Origin: an uncultured Prevotellaceae bacterium
Lineage (GTDB): Bacteria; Bacteroidota; Bacteroidia; Bacteroidales; Bacteroidaceae
NCBI GenBank assembly: GCA_946405695.1
Contig: CAMJIA010000004.1
Span: 1 to 63,476 of the forward strand
Reading direction: 5' to 3'
DNA: 63,476 nt
Of this stretch, positions 37,848-47,465 are shown piece after piece (position 1 is the stretch's first letter; each line of letters begins with the position of its first letter). The translations under genes were made by a program, and so were the position numbers. The notes under the pieces are model-generated. The model saw nothing but the letters and a program-made list of their open reading frames with translations. It was not told the DNA's origin and did not search any database.

Positions 37848-38828
37848 TTATCGCAGTAGTTGACGACACTGCTCAAGGATGGCCAACAGGTCATCCTTTT
37901 TCTCTGCGCGCAACATTTTGATACGGGTTTCGCGGAAGTTAGGAATACCCTTGAAGACAGGACTGGCAGCCAGATGGCGACGGGTATGAAGAATGCCACA
38001 GAGTTCTGCAGACTTGCCTTTGGAGCGCATCTCCTCTGTATCACAGCGCTCGATGTTGATACGGAGCTGTTCCTCCAAAACGTCAATCTTCTCGTCAAGA
38101 GTAAGTTCGCGACGAGAGAATATCCACGGCTGACCAAAGGTGGCGCGACCAATCATCACGGCATCGACACCATATTGGTCGAAATGTTGGTCGGCATCGT
38201 CCAACGACTTGATGTCGCCATTACCGATGATGGGAATATGAATACGAGGATTACGCTTCACCTCACCAATGAGGGTCCAGTCAGCATTGCCTGTATACAT
38301 CTGTGAACGAGTACGCCCATGGATGGTCAGTGCCTTGATGCCACAATCCTGTAGCTGTTCGGCCAACGAGGTGATGATGAGTTGTTCATGATTCCAGCCC
38401 AAACGGGTCTTCACCGTGACAGGTAGCTTCACGGCCTGTACGACCTTCTCCGTAATCTCCAACATCTTGGGGATGTTTTGAAGCATGCCGGCACCAGCGC
38501 CCTTGCCTGCCACCTTTTTGACAGGACAACCGAAATTGAGGTCGATGAGGTCAGGACCTGCCTGTTCGACCATCTTTGCCGCCTCGACCATCGCCTCAAC
38601 ATCACGTCCATAGATCTGAATGCCTACAGGCCGCTCTTCGTCGGCAATGGCCAGCTTTCTGACCGTCGACTTGACGTCACGCACCAAAGCCTCGGCAGAC
38701 ACGAATTCCGTATATACCATCGAGGCTCCAAACCGCTTGCAGAGCATACGGAAGCCAATATCCGTGACGTCCTCCATGGGAGCCAGGAAGATGGGGCGCT
38801 CGCCCAGTTCTATGTTGCCTATCTTCAT
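37848..38828 (-). CDS. dusB: tRNA-dihydrouridine synthase, DusB type
   Basis: A 326-residue flavoenzyme that reduces uridines in tRNA. Seen: IFLAPMEDVTDIGFRMLCKR at the N-terminus, then EFVSAEALVRD, the signature LNFGCPVKKVAGKGAGAGML (catalytic Cys near residue 100), KTRLGWNHEQ, LTIHGRTRSQMYTGNADW and GNGDIKSLDDADQHF with FMN-phosphate-binding glycine. Length is typical for DusB. It follows sufS by 33 bp that contain a GC hairpin, so it is cotranscribed with it. It is convergent with the transglutaminase-like gene and no terminator lies between. Confidence 0.93.
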   Translation of the reverse strand: MKIGNIELGERPIFLAPMEDVTDIGFRMLCKRFGASMVYTEFVSAEALVRDVKSTVRKLAIADEERPVGIQIYGRDVEAMVEAAKMVEQAGPDLIDLNFGCPVKKVAGKGAGAGMLQNIPKMLEITEKVVQAVKLPVTVKTRLGWNHEQLIITSLAEQLQDCGIKALTIHGRTRSQMYTGNADWTLIGEVKRNPRIHIPIIGNGDIKSLDDADQHFDQYGVDAVMIGRATFGQPWIFSRRELTLDEKIDVLEEQLRINIERCDTEEMRSKGKSAELCGILHTRRHLAASPVFKGIPNFRETRIKMLRAEKKDDLLAILEQCRQLLR

Positions 38829-38835
38829 ATTACTA

Positions 38836-38857
38836 TTTCGGCAGGGAAACCGCCGAA
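38836..38857 (-). other. Hairpin between sufS and dusB
   Basis: Stem TTCGGC/GCCGAA with a 9-nt loop begins 4 nt after the sufS stop codon (TAG), then ATAGTAAT leads to the dusB ATG. It has the same layout as the hairpin-plus-AT-rich spacers in the suf operon at 42352-44667. Confidence 0.7.
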
Positions 38858-38861
38858 CGCT

Positions 38862-40091
38862 CTAAAACATTTGAGAAACACGGCGGATGCCGGCCACGAG
38901 GGTATCAATCTCCTCTTTGGTGTTATACATCGCAAACGAGGCACGAACGGTGCCTGATATGCCAAGACGATCCATCAGGGGCTGAGCACAATGGTGACCC
39001 GTGCGCACGGCAATGCCCAAACGGTCCAGGAGAGTGCCCATATCCAAGTGGTGGATAGTGCCTACGTTAAAGGAGACAACAGCGTCCTTGTCAGCGGGGA
39101 AACCGCAGACTACAGGACCGTAGATATGCATACCGTCAATGGTCTGCAGCTGCTCCATGCAGTAGCGAGTCAACTCCTCCTCGTAGGTCTTGATAGAATC
39201 AAGACCCACACTATTCAGGTAGTCGATGGCGGTAGCAAGTCCGTGGGTGGCCACATAGTCGGGGGTACCAGCCTCAAACTTAAAGGGGAGGCGTTCGAAG
39301 GTGGTTTTCTCCCACGTCACCTTGTCAATCATCTCTCCTCCACCCTGATACGGAGGCAACTTCTCCAACCATTCTTCCTTGCCGTAAAGCACGCCGATAC
39401 CCGTAGGACCATACATCTTATGACCACTGAAGGCAAAGAAGTCACAATCCATAGCCTGCACGTCAATCTTCATGTGAGGAGCACTCTGCGCTCCATCCAC
39501 CAATACGGGAATGCCGTGTTCATGGGCTATCTTGATGATGTCCTCGACAGGGTTGATGGTGCCCAGCACGTTGCTGACATGAGCGATGCTGACCAACTTG
39601 GTATGGTCGGTGATATATGTCTCGACTGAATCGCGACACACACGGCCGTCGTCGGTGATGGGCAAGTGCTTCACCACGATGCCACGCTTCTGTGCCTGTA
39701 GTTGCCACGAGACGATGTTGGAGTGGTGCTCCATCTCCGTGACCAGCACCTCGTCACCTGCCTTCATCTGACTCTCGCAGAACGAGCTGGCCACCAGATT
39801 AATCGCCTCCGTGGTACCACGCGTAAAAACAATTTCTTCTATTTTACGGGCATTAATGAAACTGCGCACCTTCTCACGAGCTGCCTCATGCAGATCGGTA
39901 GCCTGCTGCGAAAGATAGTGCACACCACGATGCACATTAGCATTGACGTTGAGGTACTCGTCGCGCATGGCATCGAGCACACACAACGGCTTCTGCGTGG
40001 TAGCCGCATTGTCCAGATATACCAGCGGCTTACCGTATACCTCACGACTCAATATGGGGAAATCTTCTCGTATTTTCTGTACGTCGAACAT
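38862..40091 (-). CDS. sufS: Cysteine desulfurase SufS
   Basis: A 409-residue PLP enzyme that removes sulfur from cysteine for Fe-S cluster assembly. It starts MFDVQKIREDFPILSREVYG, has VYLDNAATTQKP, the PLP lysine in FFAFSGHKMYGPTGIGVLYG (~residue 225) and the catalytic cysteine in AVRTGHHCAQPLMDRLGI (~365); the short RxGHHCA form is typical of SufS (group II). No sufE or sufU gene is in the window. sufBCD lies 0.9 kb away but the gene at 40206-40964 on the other strand separates them. Confidence 0.95.
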   Translation of the reverse strand: MFDVQKIREDFPILSREVYGKPLVYLDNAATTQKPLCVLDAMRDEYLNVNANVHRGVHYLSQQATDLHEAAREKVRSFINARKIEEIVFTRGTTEAINLVASSFCESQMKAGDEVLVTEMEHHSNIVSWQLQAQKRGIVVKHLPITDDGRVCRDSVETYITDHTKLVSIAHVSNVLGTINPVEDIIKIAHEHGIPVLVDGAQSAPHMKIDVQAMDCDFFAFSGHKMYGPTGIGVLYGKEEWLEKLPPYQGGGEMIDKVTWEKTTFERLPFKFEAGTPDYVATHGLATAIDYLNSVGLDSIKTYEEELTRYCMEQLQTIDGMHIYGPVVCGFPADKDAVVSFNVGTIHHLDMGTLLDRLGIAVRTGHHCAQPLMDRLGISGTVRASFAMYNTKEEIDTLVAGIRRVSQMF

Positions 40092-40113
40092 GTCTATTTC
40101 TTAAAATGTGCGG

Positions 40114-40121
40114 CAAAGGTA
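40114..40121 (-). promoter_or_regulatory. -7 box of sufS-dusB
   Basis: TACCTTTG on the minus strand, 22 bp upstream of the sufS start. It is divergent from the plus-strand promoter at 40143-40172, so both share one 80-bp control region. Confidence 0.65.
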
Positions 40122-40142
40122 CGAAAAAATATGCATTATACC

Positions 40143-40172
40143 TTGTTTATTTCAGAATATTTTGTATCTTTG
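40143..40172 (+). promoter_or_regulatory. Promoter of the small tail-bearing exported protein
   Basis: TTG (40143-40145), a 19-bp spacer, TATCTTTG (40165-40172). The start codon at 40206 is 33 bp downstream. Confidence 0.75.
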
Positions 40173-40205
40173 CACCCAGACAAGGACTATAAAACTATAT
40201 TGCTT

Positions 40206-40964
40206 ATGAAACAATTTGTACTTTCATTGATGATGGCAACGGCTGTTTGCACGGCGGCTATTGCACAAAACAAGGTAAAGAATGTCTATGCCAGTTCTAC
40301 GAAACTGAACATAGAGATGTTGCAGAACAGCGACCAGACCGTTCAGCTGAACCGCTATTTCTTCGCAGGTTACAATACGCTATGTCTGCCAATGACCGTC
40401 GCTGCCGACCAGTTGGGCGATGTAAAGATCGAGCGCTTCCATGCTATTAAACAGGAGGGCAACATCCTGAATCTTTATTTCGTAGAGTGCACGGCTGATG
40501 GAATCCAGGCTGGTGTACCATATCTCGTCAACTCTCCTAAGAATCAGTATCTACGCATCAAGAATACCGATGCTATGACGATTGACAACGAGATACAAGT
40601 TGTTCGCATGAGCGATAATAACGGTAACATCGTGACCTTCGGTAGCAGTTGGGAGATGATGGAGAAAGCAGGTCGCTATGGTATTCCTGCTCAGCAGAAA
40701 GTGACACCACTAGAGGCTGTACTGATTAAGACTACCCCCGAACAGAAGTTCCTGCCCACCCGTTGTGGTTTCACATGGGACCAGCAGAGTGCTACTGCCC
40801 AGGAGTTGCGCATTGTACACCTCTCACAGTCTGAGGCTACGAATATTAACAACATCCGCGTCCAGAACACTTCTGGCGATGCCTATGACCTGAACGGTCG
40901 CAAGATAAACAGCAGTGCCAAGGGGCTCCGCATTCAGAACGGCAAGAAGACGATTGTCAAGTAA
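40206..40964 (+). CDS. Exported protein with Prevotella-type C-terminal sorting-like tail
   Basis: 252 residues beginning MKQFVLSLMMATAVCTAAIA-Q (signal peptide); the promoter at 40165-40172 rules out the longer open frame upstream. The body is beta-rich (RYFFAGYNTLCLPMTVAADQ, GVPYLVNSPKNQYLRIKN) and resembles the non-repeat C-terminal domain of the giant protein at 19166-32650 (WETISLPFDV..., AYTPYIISMPN). The last residues AYDLNGRKINSSAKGLRIQN-GKKTIVK match the tail of the giant (IFDLSGRRV...IINGKKTVVK), suggesting the same export or anchoring route. Stand-alone promoter and terminator. Function unknown. Confidence 0.7.
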   Translation: MKQFVLSLMMATAVCTAAIAQNKVKNVYASSTKLNIEMLQNSDQTVQLNRYFFAGYNTLCLPMTVAADQLGDVKIERFHAIKQEGNILNLYFVECTADGIQAGVPYLVNSPKNQYLRIKNTDAMTIDNEIQVVRMSDNNGNIVTFGSSWEMMEKAGRYGIPAQQKVTPLEAVLIKTTPEQKFLPTRCGFTWDQQSATAQELRIVHLSQSEATNINNIRVQNTSGDAYDLNGRKINSSAKGLRIQNGKKTIVK

Positions 40965-40983
40965 GTTGACTATATAAAACATT

Positions 40984-41019
40984 AAAGCTGCGACTCCAAA
41001 GAATCGCAGCTTTATTTTT
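40984..41019. terminator. Bidirectional terminator between the tail protein and sufD
   Basis: Perfect 10-bp stem AAAGCTGCGA (40984-40993) / TCGCAGCTTT (41004-41013), then A followed by a run of T. It directly follows the plus-strand gene. On the minus strand it starts right after the sufD stop, with a short T-rich tail, so it can end the rimP-suf operon too. Confidence 0.9.
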
Positions 41020-42351
41020 TTATTTGCAGAGTTTACAACCAGAGCATTTATTGAGTTCGCCACGGAATCGCTTCTCTACCAAGTAGTGCAAACGGTCGCG
41101 CAGTGGTTCGAGTTGCATGTGGTCAATGACCTCATTGATAAAGGCATTCTGCAACAGCACCTTAGCCTCCTGCAGCGAGATACCTCGCTGACGCATGTAG
41201 AACAGTGCCGCATCGTTCAGCTGACCAACAGTTGAGCCATGCGCACACTTCACATCGTCAGCATAAATCTCCAGCATAGGCTGGGTGTACATACGCGCCT
41301 CCTTGGTGGCGGTAAGGTTCTGATTGGTCATCTGTGAGGTGGTTTTCTGAGCACCATGTTCCACCAGCACACGACCAGCAAAGGCACCTGTCGACTGGTC
41401 GTCAAGCACGTATTTATAGAGTTCATGTGAGTTGCAATGAGGAACCTTGTGAACAATCAGCGTGTTGTTGTCCACATGCTGCTGCTTGTCAGCAATCACA
41501 CAACCATAACACTGGCACTCAGCGCCCTCGCCTGAGAAGGTGAGGTCGAGTTTATTGCGCGTTGTACCGTTGTGCAGGGTTATCACATTGTGATTAACGC
41601 GACTGTTAGCCTGCTGGTCGATATATACATTGCTCACACGTACATTCTTCGCATGCGTCTCTTCCAAACAATAGAGATCCAGCGAGGCGTTTTCACCGAC
41701 AAAGGCCTCGATAACCTGTGTGGCCAAGAAGTTCTTGTTGTCAGCGGCATGGTCGCAGAACAGCATCTTTATCTCGGCACCCTCTTCGAGCACGATGAGT
41801 ATACGACGATTCACCATCAGGTCAACATCGCTACGCAGTATGTTGATTACTTGAATAGCACGGTCAACCTTTACATTCTTGGGCACATAGACATAGAGAC
41901 CATCCTGTGCCAACATGGTGTTGAGGTCAGTAGCTGCATCGTTGGCCTTACCAGCCAGACAGTTGTAGTATTCAGTGGTGGCAAAGTCCTTCAGCGAACC
42001 AATGATAACACCCTCAGGCAGATGAGCCTGAGGCAATGCCTGATTATAGAACTGGTCATTGACCACGAAGTACAGACTTGTCGAGAGGTTAGGCACATCA
42101 CAACGAAATGCGTTGTAAGGGTCAACAGGTATCTGCAAGCGATTCAGGTTCAAGCCGTAGTCGGGGGCAAAGAGTGCCTGCATGTCAGTGTATTTGTAGC
42201 GCTCTTGTTTTCGAGTGGGGAAACCACTCGACACAAAGCGCTCAAAAGCCTCATCGCGCACAGCGTTCATCACGTCGTTGCTATGCTCACAAATCATCCC
42301 GCGGCACTGCTTATACAGGTCAATATATTGCTGTTCGCTACCCATTATCAT
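41020..42351 (-). CDS. sufD: Fe-S cluster assembly protein SufD
   Basis: A 443-residue scaffold subunit of the SufBCD complex. The SufBD core is seen as SFSGEG-like LTFSGEGAECQCYGCVIADK, TGAFAGRVLVEHGAQKTTSQ, ARMYTQPMLEIYADDVKCAH and GSTVGQLNDAALFYMRQRGI. The C-terminus ends CSGCKLCK, an extra CxxCxxC motif. Start: the first ATG (42351) lies within a 7-bp repeat array, and a second in-frame ATG two codons later (MGSEQQ) is equally possible. The last gene of the rimP-nusA-infB-sufBCD run. Confidence 0.92.
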   Translation of the reverse strand: MIMGSEQQYIDLYKQCRGMICEHSNDVMNAVRDEAFERFVSSGFPTRKQERYKYTDMQALFAPDYGLNLNRLQIPVDPYNAFRCDVPNLSTSLYFVVNDQFYNQALPQAHLPEGVIIGSLKDFATTEYYNCLAGKANDAATDLNTMLAQDGLYVYVPKNVKVDRAIQVINILRSDVDLMVNRRILIVLEEGAEIKMLFCDHAADNKNFLATQVIEAFVGENASLDLYCLEETHAKNVRVSNVYIDQQANSRVNHNVITLHNGTTRNKLDLTFSGEGAECQCYGCVIADKQQHVDNNTLIVHKVPHCNSHELYKYVLDDQSTGAFAGRVLVEHGAQKTTSQMTNQNLTATKEARMYTQPMLEIYADDVKCAHGSTVGQLNDAALFYMRQRGISLQEAKVLLQNAFINEVIDHMQLEPLRDRLHYLVEKRFRGELNKCSGCKLCK

Positions 42352-42388
42352 TTATCAATTATCATTTATCATTTAGGGCGCAGCCCGC
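42352..42388 (-). repeat. sufC-sufD spacer: stop-adjacent hairpin plus TGANNNN heptamer array
   Basis: On the coding strand the sufC stop is followed at once by hairpin GGGC-TGC-GCCC and then four 7-bp units, TAAATGA twice, TAATTGA, TAAATGA, running into the sufD ATG. The repeats put stop and start triplets in all three frames. Confidence 0.85.
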
Positions 42389-43144
42389 TTATTCCTCGCC
42401 TATTTCTTCCTTAATCCAATCGTAGCCGTGCTCCTGAATCTGTACAGCTAGTTCAGGGCCACCAGTCTTTACGATGCGTCCCTTGTAGAGCACATGTACA
42501 AACTGAGGCTTGATCATCTCCAACAAACGGTCGTAGTGGGTGATGACGATGCACGACGTCTCAGGGGTCTGCAACTTGTTGACACCCTCAGCCACAATGC
42601 GCATAGCATCCACGTCTAGACCAGAGTCCGTCTCGTCGAGGATGCTCAGTTTGGGTTCCAGCATAGCCATCTGGAAAATCTCGTTGCGCTTCTTCTCACC
42701 ACCGCTAAAGCCCTCGTTCACAGAACGGTTGGCCAGTTTTGAGTCGAGCTCAACTATCTTACGCTTCTCGCGCATCAGCTTCAGAAACTCAGCAGCATTC
42801 ATGGGTTCCAAACCCTGGTACTTACGCTTTTCGTTGATAGCGGCCTTCATGAAGTTGGTCATCGAAACACCAGGAATCTCCACGGGATACTGGAACGACA
42901 GAAACAGACCTTCATGGGCCCTGTCCTCGGGCTTCATCTCAAGGAGGTTCTTGCCGTTGAAGAAAGCCTCGCCCTCAGTCACCTCATAGAGTGGATTACC
43001 CACCAACACGGCACTTAAGGTCGATTTACCCGAACCATTAGGTCCCATGATGGCATGCGTCTCACCATCGTTAATCACGAGGTCGATGCCTTTCAATATC
43101 TCTTTATCGCCAATCTTAGCGTGTAAGTTTTTAACTTCTAACAT
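42389..43144 (-). CDS. sufC: Fe-S assembly ATPase SufC
   Basis: A 251-residue ABC-type ATPase of the SufBCD complex. The start is placed at the ATG of MLEVKNLHAKIGDKEILKGI (43142-43144), the canonical SufC N-terminus; the TTG eight codons upstream lies inside the heptamer spacer. Walker A is IMGPNGSGKSTLSAVL, the signature is VNEGFSGGEKKRNEIFQMAM, and Walker B is LSILDETDSGLDVDAMRIVA, all with SufC-specific wording. Cytoplasmic. Confidence 0.96.
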   Translation of the reverse strand: MLEVKNLHAKIGDKEILKGIDLVINDGETHAIMGPNGSGKSTLSAVLVGNPLYEVTEGEAFFNGKNLLEMKPEDRAHEGLFLSFQYPVEIPGVSMTNFMKAAINEKRKYQGLEPMNAAEFLKLMREKRKIVELDSKLANRSVNEGFSGGEKKRNEIFQMAMLEPKLSILDETDSGLDVDAMRIVAEGVNKLQTPETSCIVITHYDRLLEMIKPQFVHVLYKGRIVKTGGPELAVQIQEHGYDWIKEEIGEE

Positions 43145-43187
43145 CTTACAATTATCAATTGTCAATTATCAATTAGGCCGAAGGCCA
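43145..43187 (-). repeat. sufB-sufC spacer: hairpin plus heptamer array
   Basis: One base after the sufB stop (TAG) is the hairpin GGCC-TTC-GGCC. It is followed by 7-bp units TAATTGA, TAATTGA, CAATTGA, TAATTGT and then AAG-ATG of sufC. Same layout as the sufC-sufD spacer but with a different hairpin and unit. Confidence 0.85.
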
Positions 43188-44636
43188 CTATCCCACCGTT
43201 CCCTCAAGAGAAACACTGAGCAACTTCTGGGCCTCGACGGCAAACTCCATAGGGAGCTTTTGCAGCACCTCCTTGGCATAGCCATTGACGATAAGGCCCA
43301 CGGCCTGCTCAGTGGGAATGCCTCGCTGGTTGCAGTAGAACAGCTGGTCTTCTGAAATCTTCGAGGTAGTTGCCTCGTGCTCGAAGACAGCACTGTCGTT
43401 GTGAACATCCATATAGGGGAAGGTATGCGCTCCACAGTCAGAGCCCAACAACAATGAGTCGCAACTGGAGTAGTTACGGGCGTTATCGGCAGTAGATGCT
43501 GCACGCACCAGACCACGATACGAGTTCTGTGAGTGACCAGCCGAGATACCCTTTGAGATGATAGTGCTCTTGGTATTCTTACCAATATGTATCATCTTGG
43601 TACCCGTATCTGCCTCCTGATAGTTGTTAGTAACGGCGACAGAATAGAATTCCGCCACACTGTTGTCACCACGCAGGATACACGATGGGTACTTCCATGT
43701 GATAGCCGAACCTGTCTCTACCTGAGTCCACGAGAGCTTACTATCCACACCACGCAAATCGCCACGTTTGGTGACCAAGTTGAGCACACCACCCTTACCG
43801 TTCTCATCACCAGGATACCAGTTCTGCACGGTTGAGTACTTCACCTCAGCACGATTCATCACGATAATCTCTACGATGGCAGCATGCAACTGGTTCTCAT
43901 CACGCATCGGAGCTGTACAACCCTCTAAGTACGAGACGTAAGCATCGTCGTCCGCAATAATCAGCGTACGCTCAAACTGACCCGTATTCCTTGCGTTGAT
44001 GCGGAAATACGAGCTGAGCTCCATAGGACAACGAACACCCTTGGGGATATAGACAAACGAACCGTCGCTGAACACGGCGCTGTTAAGGGCCGCAAAGAAG
44101 TTATCACGATAAGGCACCACCGTGCCTAAATACTGTCGCACCAAATCGCCATGTTCCTTGATGGCCTCGCCAATGGAACAGAAGATAACACCCTTTTCGC
44201 GCAGTTTCTCCTTGAAGGTGGTCTTTACCGATACGCTATCCATAATGGCATCAACGGCGGTGTTGCCACTCAAGGCCAGACGCTCTTCAAGGGGAATGCC
44301 TAATTTATCAAAGGTTTTCTCCAGCTCAGGGTCGATCTTGCCGTCGCCTTCGGGCTTCTTGGCCAGTGGGTCAGCATAGTAACTGATGGCCTGATAGTCT
44401 ATCTCTGGCACATGCACATGGCCCCACTTAGGTTCCTGCTGCTCTTTCCAGTAGCGAAACGCCTTAAGTCGGAACTCGAGCATCCACTCGGGCTCCCCCT
44501 TCTTAGCAGAGATGAGCCGAACGATATCCTCGTTCAGCCCTTTCTCTATGATTTCAGTATGTACGTCGGTAGTGAACCCAAACTCGTATTTTTGTTCAGC
44601 TACCTGACGTACAAACTCATTCTTTTCACTTTTCAC
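43188..44636 (-). CDS. sufB: Fe-S cluster assembly protein SufB
   Basis: A 482-residue scaffold subunit. SufB signatures: [85 protein letters not shown] and [20 protein letters not shown]. The frame has stops just upstream (TAG/TGA in the spacer), so the start must be the GTG at 44634-44636, itself inside a heptamer unit, or an internal codon. The out-of-frame ATG nearby cannot be used. Confidence 0.95.
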   Translation of the reverse strand: MKSEKNEFVRQVAEQKYEFGFTTDVHTEIIEKGLNEDIVRLISAKKGEPEWMLEFRLKAFRYWKEQQEPKWGHVHVPEIDYQAISYYADPLAKKPEGDGKIDPELEKTFDKLGIPLEERLALSGNTAVDAIMDSVSVKTTFKEKLREKGVIFCSIGEAIKEHGDLVRQYLGTVVPYRDNFFAALNSAVFSDGSFVYIPKGVRCPMELSSYFRINARNTGQFERTLIIADDDAYVSYLEGCTAPMRDENQLHAAIVEIIVMNRAEVKYSTVQNWYPGDENGKGGVLNLVTKRGDLRGVDSKLSWTQVETGSAITWKYPSCILRGDNSVAEFYSVAVTNNYQEADTGTKMIHIGKNTKSTIISKGISAGHSQNSYRGLVRAASTADNARNYSSCDSLLLGSDCGAHTFPYMDVHNDSAVFEHEATTSKISEDQLFYCNQRGIPTEQAVGLIVNGYAKEVLQKLPMEFAVEAQKLLSVSLEGTVG

Positions 44637-44667
44637 TATTCACTATTCACTTTTCGTTAGCGAAGCG
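44637..44667 (-). repeat. infB-sufB spacer: hairpin over the stop codon plus heptamer array
   Basis: The infB stop TAG sits inside the stem TTAGCG-CTT-CGCTAA. Then follow 7-bp units: TGAATAG twice and TGAAAAG twice, the last two extending into the start of sufB. Third variant of the same spacer layout. Confidence 0.85.
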
Positions 44668-47433
44668 CTAAAGTTTCTGTTCTACCTCAATCTCAGTGAA
44701 GGTCTCAATGATATCGCCTACCTGGATGTCGTTGAAGTTAACCAGTGAGATACCACACTCCAGACCCGTAGCCACTTCCTTGGCATCGTCCTTATAACGC
44801 TTCAGGGCGTCGATAGGAGCGGTGTGGATGACAATACCGTCACGGATGACACGGGCCTTATCCTTGTTATGTACCTTACCCTCGGTAACCAGACCACCGG
44901 CAACGGTACCCACCTTGGAAATCTTGAAGACCTGCTTGACCTCGATTTCACCAGAGACAATCTCCTTCTTCACCTTGTCGAGCATACCCTGCATGGTCTG
45001 CTTCACATCGTCGAGTGCGTCGTAGATGATAGAATAGGTATTAATCTCGACTCCTTCGCGCTCAGCAGCACGACGGGCATCGGCAGAAGGACGTACCTGG
45101 AAACCGATGATGATAGCCTCTGAAGCACTGGCCAGCATGACATCGTTCTCTGAAATCTGACCTACGGCCTTTGAAATGACGTTGACCTGTACTTTCTCGG
45201 TAGAGAGTTTGATGAACGAGTCAGAGAGTGCCTCGATAGAACCGTCGGTATCACCTTTCACGATGATGTTCAACTCATGGAACTCACCCAAAGCGATACG
45301 GTGTGAGAGTTCATCCAGACCAAGCTTCGTCGTGGTACGCAGGCTCTGCTCACGCTGCAGCTGAATACGCTTGTTGGCGATTTCGCGAGCCTCCTGCTCT
45401 GACTCCATCACGTGGAACGAGTCACCAGCAGTAGGAGCACCGTTCAGACCCAAGATGATAGCGGGCTCTGCAGGACCAGCCTTTTCAATGCGTTGGTTAC
45501 GCTCATTGAACATAGCCTTGACCTTACCCCAGGCAGTACCTGCGATAACAACATCGCCAACCTTCAGTGTACCATTCGATACGAGTACGGTAGAAACATA
45601 GCCACGACCCTTGTCGAGTGATGACTCGATGATGGAACCCGTTGCCTTGCGGTTAGGATTAGCCTTCAGGTCGAGCATCTCGGCCTCGAGGAGTACCTTC
45701 TCCAGCAACTCGTAGACACCCTGTCCCTTCTTGGCACTAATCTCCTGACACTGGTACTTACCGCCCCAGTCTTCTACGAGGAGGTTCATATTAGCCAGGT
45801 CCTCACGAATCTTATCGGGGTTGGCACCTGGCTTATCAATCTTGTTGATAGCAAATACCATCGGTACGTTAGCAGCCTGAGCATGAGCGATAGCCTCCTT
45901 AGTGGTAGGCATCACAGAGTCGTCAGCAGCAACGATGATGATGGCGATATCCGTCACCTGAGCACCACGGGCACGCATAGCGGTGAACGCCTCGTGACCA
46001 GGAGTATCCAGGAAGGTGATGCTCTGTCCATTCTTTAGCGTCACGTTGTAAGCACCGATGTGCTGGGTGATACCACCAGCCTCACCAGCAATCACGTTGG
46101 TGTTGCGGATATGGTCCAGCAACGAGGTCTTACCATGGTCAACGTGACCCATCACGGTAACGATAGGAGCGCGAGTCACCAGATCGTTTTCGTCATCCTC
46201 CTCCTCTGTAATGGCATTCTGTACCTCAGCAGAAACGTATTCTGTGGTGAAACCAAACTCATCAGCAACAATGTTGATAGTCTCAGCATCCAGACGTTGG
46301 TTGATAGACACCATGATACCGATAGACATACAGGTACCGATGACCTGGTTGACACCAACGTTCATCATGGTAGCCAGCTCAGAAACCGTCACAAACTCAG
46401 TGAGTTTCAGCACCTTGCTCTGTGCTGCCTCTGCTGCCATCTCCTCGCTCATACGCTCAGCAACAGCGTCACGCTTCTCACGACGATACTTAGCACCCTT
46501 CTTGTTCTGGTTCTTTGAGGTCAGACGGGCCAGTGTCTCCTTTACCTGGCGTGCTACTGCCTCGTCGTCAACCTCCAACGGCTTGACAGGACGGTTCTTC
46601 TTATTCTTGTTCTTGCCCTGTCCCTGCTGCTGATTGTTGTTGACACCTTTATTGTTATTCTTGTTCTTACCTTGCTGACTGGCCTGCTTGGCTGCAGCCT
46701 CGATATCTACCTTGTCGGTACGGATGCGCTCACGCTTCTTGCGCTCGCCAGCAGCTTTCTCCTCACGCTCCTTGCGACGTTCCTCCTTGGTCTTCTTCTT
46801 AGGACGCGTGCTCTGGTTGAGTGAGTCGAGGTCAATCTTACCCACCACATTCAGTTGGGTAGCAGGCTTCATGAAGTCACCAGGAGTCTTGGCCAACTCC
46901 GGCTCTGCATTGTCGGCAGAGTCCTCTACAGCCACTTCCTCTTCTTCCTCCTCAACAGCGGGCTGCTGTTTGGCAACCTCCTGAACGACAGCCTGAGGCT
47001 GAGCTTCAGGTTCTGACTCTGGTTCTTGAATTGGCTCTGGCTCTTTGACAGGCTCCGGCTCTGGTTCTGGAGCGGGGGCAGGAGCAGCCTTAGGCTTGCC
47101 AACCTGAGAGAGGTCAATCTTACCCAGCGTCTTCAGTCCGACACGCTGCTCAAGCATCTCCTCGGTCTTGGTAACCGCTTTTTCGGCCTTCTCAGCCTTC
47201 TCGACCTTCTTTTCCTTGACTTTCTTGGTAAACATCATATCAGCCTGAGTCTTCACAGCCTTGTCGGTGCTAAACTCATCAACCAAAGCCTGATACTGTT
47301 CATCAGAAATCTTGGTATTTGTAGTAGCATCGTCACGGATTTCGCCCAGACTGCTCTTCTTCTTCAGAAAGTCAACAGCCGTCTGAAGTCCTATATTCAG
47401 TTCTGATAATACTTTATTTAATCGTACACCCAT
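44668..47433 (-). CDS. infB: Translation initiation factor IF-2
   Basis: 921 residues. The N-terminus [20 protein letters not shown] is the IF2 N-domain; a long charged linker follows with a Pro/Glu stretch ([20 protein letters not shown]) and an Asn/Lys-rich stretch. The GTPase domain has [18 protein letters not shown] (G1), [15 protein letters not shown] (G3) and [13 protein letters not shown] (G4). C-terminal domains end [22 protein letters not shown]-2 places initiator tRNA on the ribosome. The extended linker is usual for Bacteroidota. In one operon after rimP and nusA. Confidence 0.97.
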   Translation of the reverse strand: MGVRLNKVLSELNIGLQTAVDFLKKKSSLGEIRDDATTNTKISDEQYQALVDEFSTDKAVKTQADMMFTKKVKEKKVEKAEKAEKAVTKTEEMLEQRVGLKTLGKIDLSQVGKPKAAPAPAPEPEPEPVKEPEPIQEPESEPEAQPQAVVQEVAKQQPAVEEEEEEVAVEDSADNAEPELAKTPGDFMKPATQLNVVGKIDLDSLNQSTRPKKKTKEERRKEREEKAAGERKKRERIRTDKVDIEAAAKQASQQGKNKNNNKGVNNNQQQGQGKNKNKKNRPVKPLEVDDEAVARQVKETLARLTSKNQNKKGAKYRREKRDAVAERMSEEMAAEAAQSKVLKLTEFVTVSELATMMNVGVNQVIGTCMSIGIMVSINQRLDAETINIVADEFGFTTEYVSAEVQNAITEEEDDENDLVTRAPIVTVMGHVDHGKTSLLDHIRNTNVIAGEAGGITQHIGAYNVTLKNGQSITFLDTPGHEAFTAMRARGAQVTDIAIIIVAADDSVMPTTKEAIAHAQAANVPMVFAINKIDKPGANPDKIREDLANMNLLVEDWGGKYQCQEISAKKGQGVYELLEKVLLEAEMLDLKANPNRKATGSIIESSLDKGRGYVSTVLVSNGTLKVGDVVIAGTAWGKVKAMFNERNQRIEKAGPAEPAIILGLNGAPTAGDSFHVMESEQEAREIANKRIQLQREQSLRTTTKLGLDELSHRIALGEFHELNIIVKGDTDGSIEALSDSFIKLSTEKVQVNVISKAVGQISENDVMLASASEAIIIGFQVRPSADARRAAEREGVEINTYSIIYDALDDVKQTMQGMLDKVKKEIVSGEIEVKQVFKISKVGTVAGGLVTEGKVHNKDKARVIRDGIVIHTAPIDALKRYKDDAKEVATGLECGISLVNFNDIQVGDIIETFTEIEVEQKL

Positions 47434-47465
47434 TAATTCTCAATTTTCAATTTTCATTTTACAGT
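47434..47465 (-). repeat. nusA-infB spacer: short heptamer array
   Basis: Units TGAAAAT twice and TGAGAAT once, then TAATG, where ATG is the infB start. No stable hairpin is seen here, so only the array half of the layout is present. Confidence 0.75.

Noticed and set aside
39702..40205. Open frame continuing upstream of the tail-bearing protein
   Set aside because: It overlaps sufS on the other strand and the promoter at 40143-40172; the signal peptide starts at 40206.
43145..43165. TTG start for SufC in the spacer
   Set aside because: It only translates the 7-bp repeat array; MLEVKNLHA at 43144 matches SufC starts.
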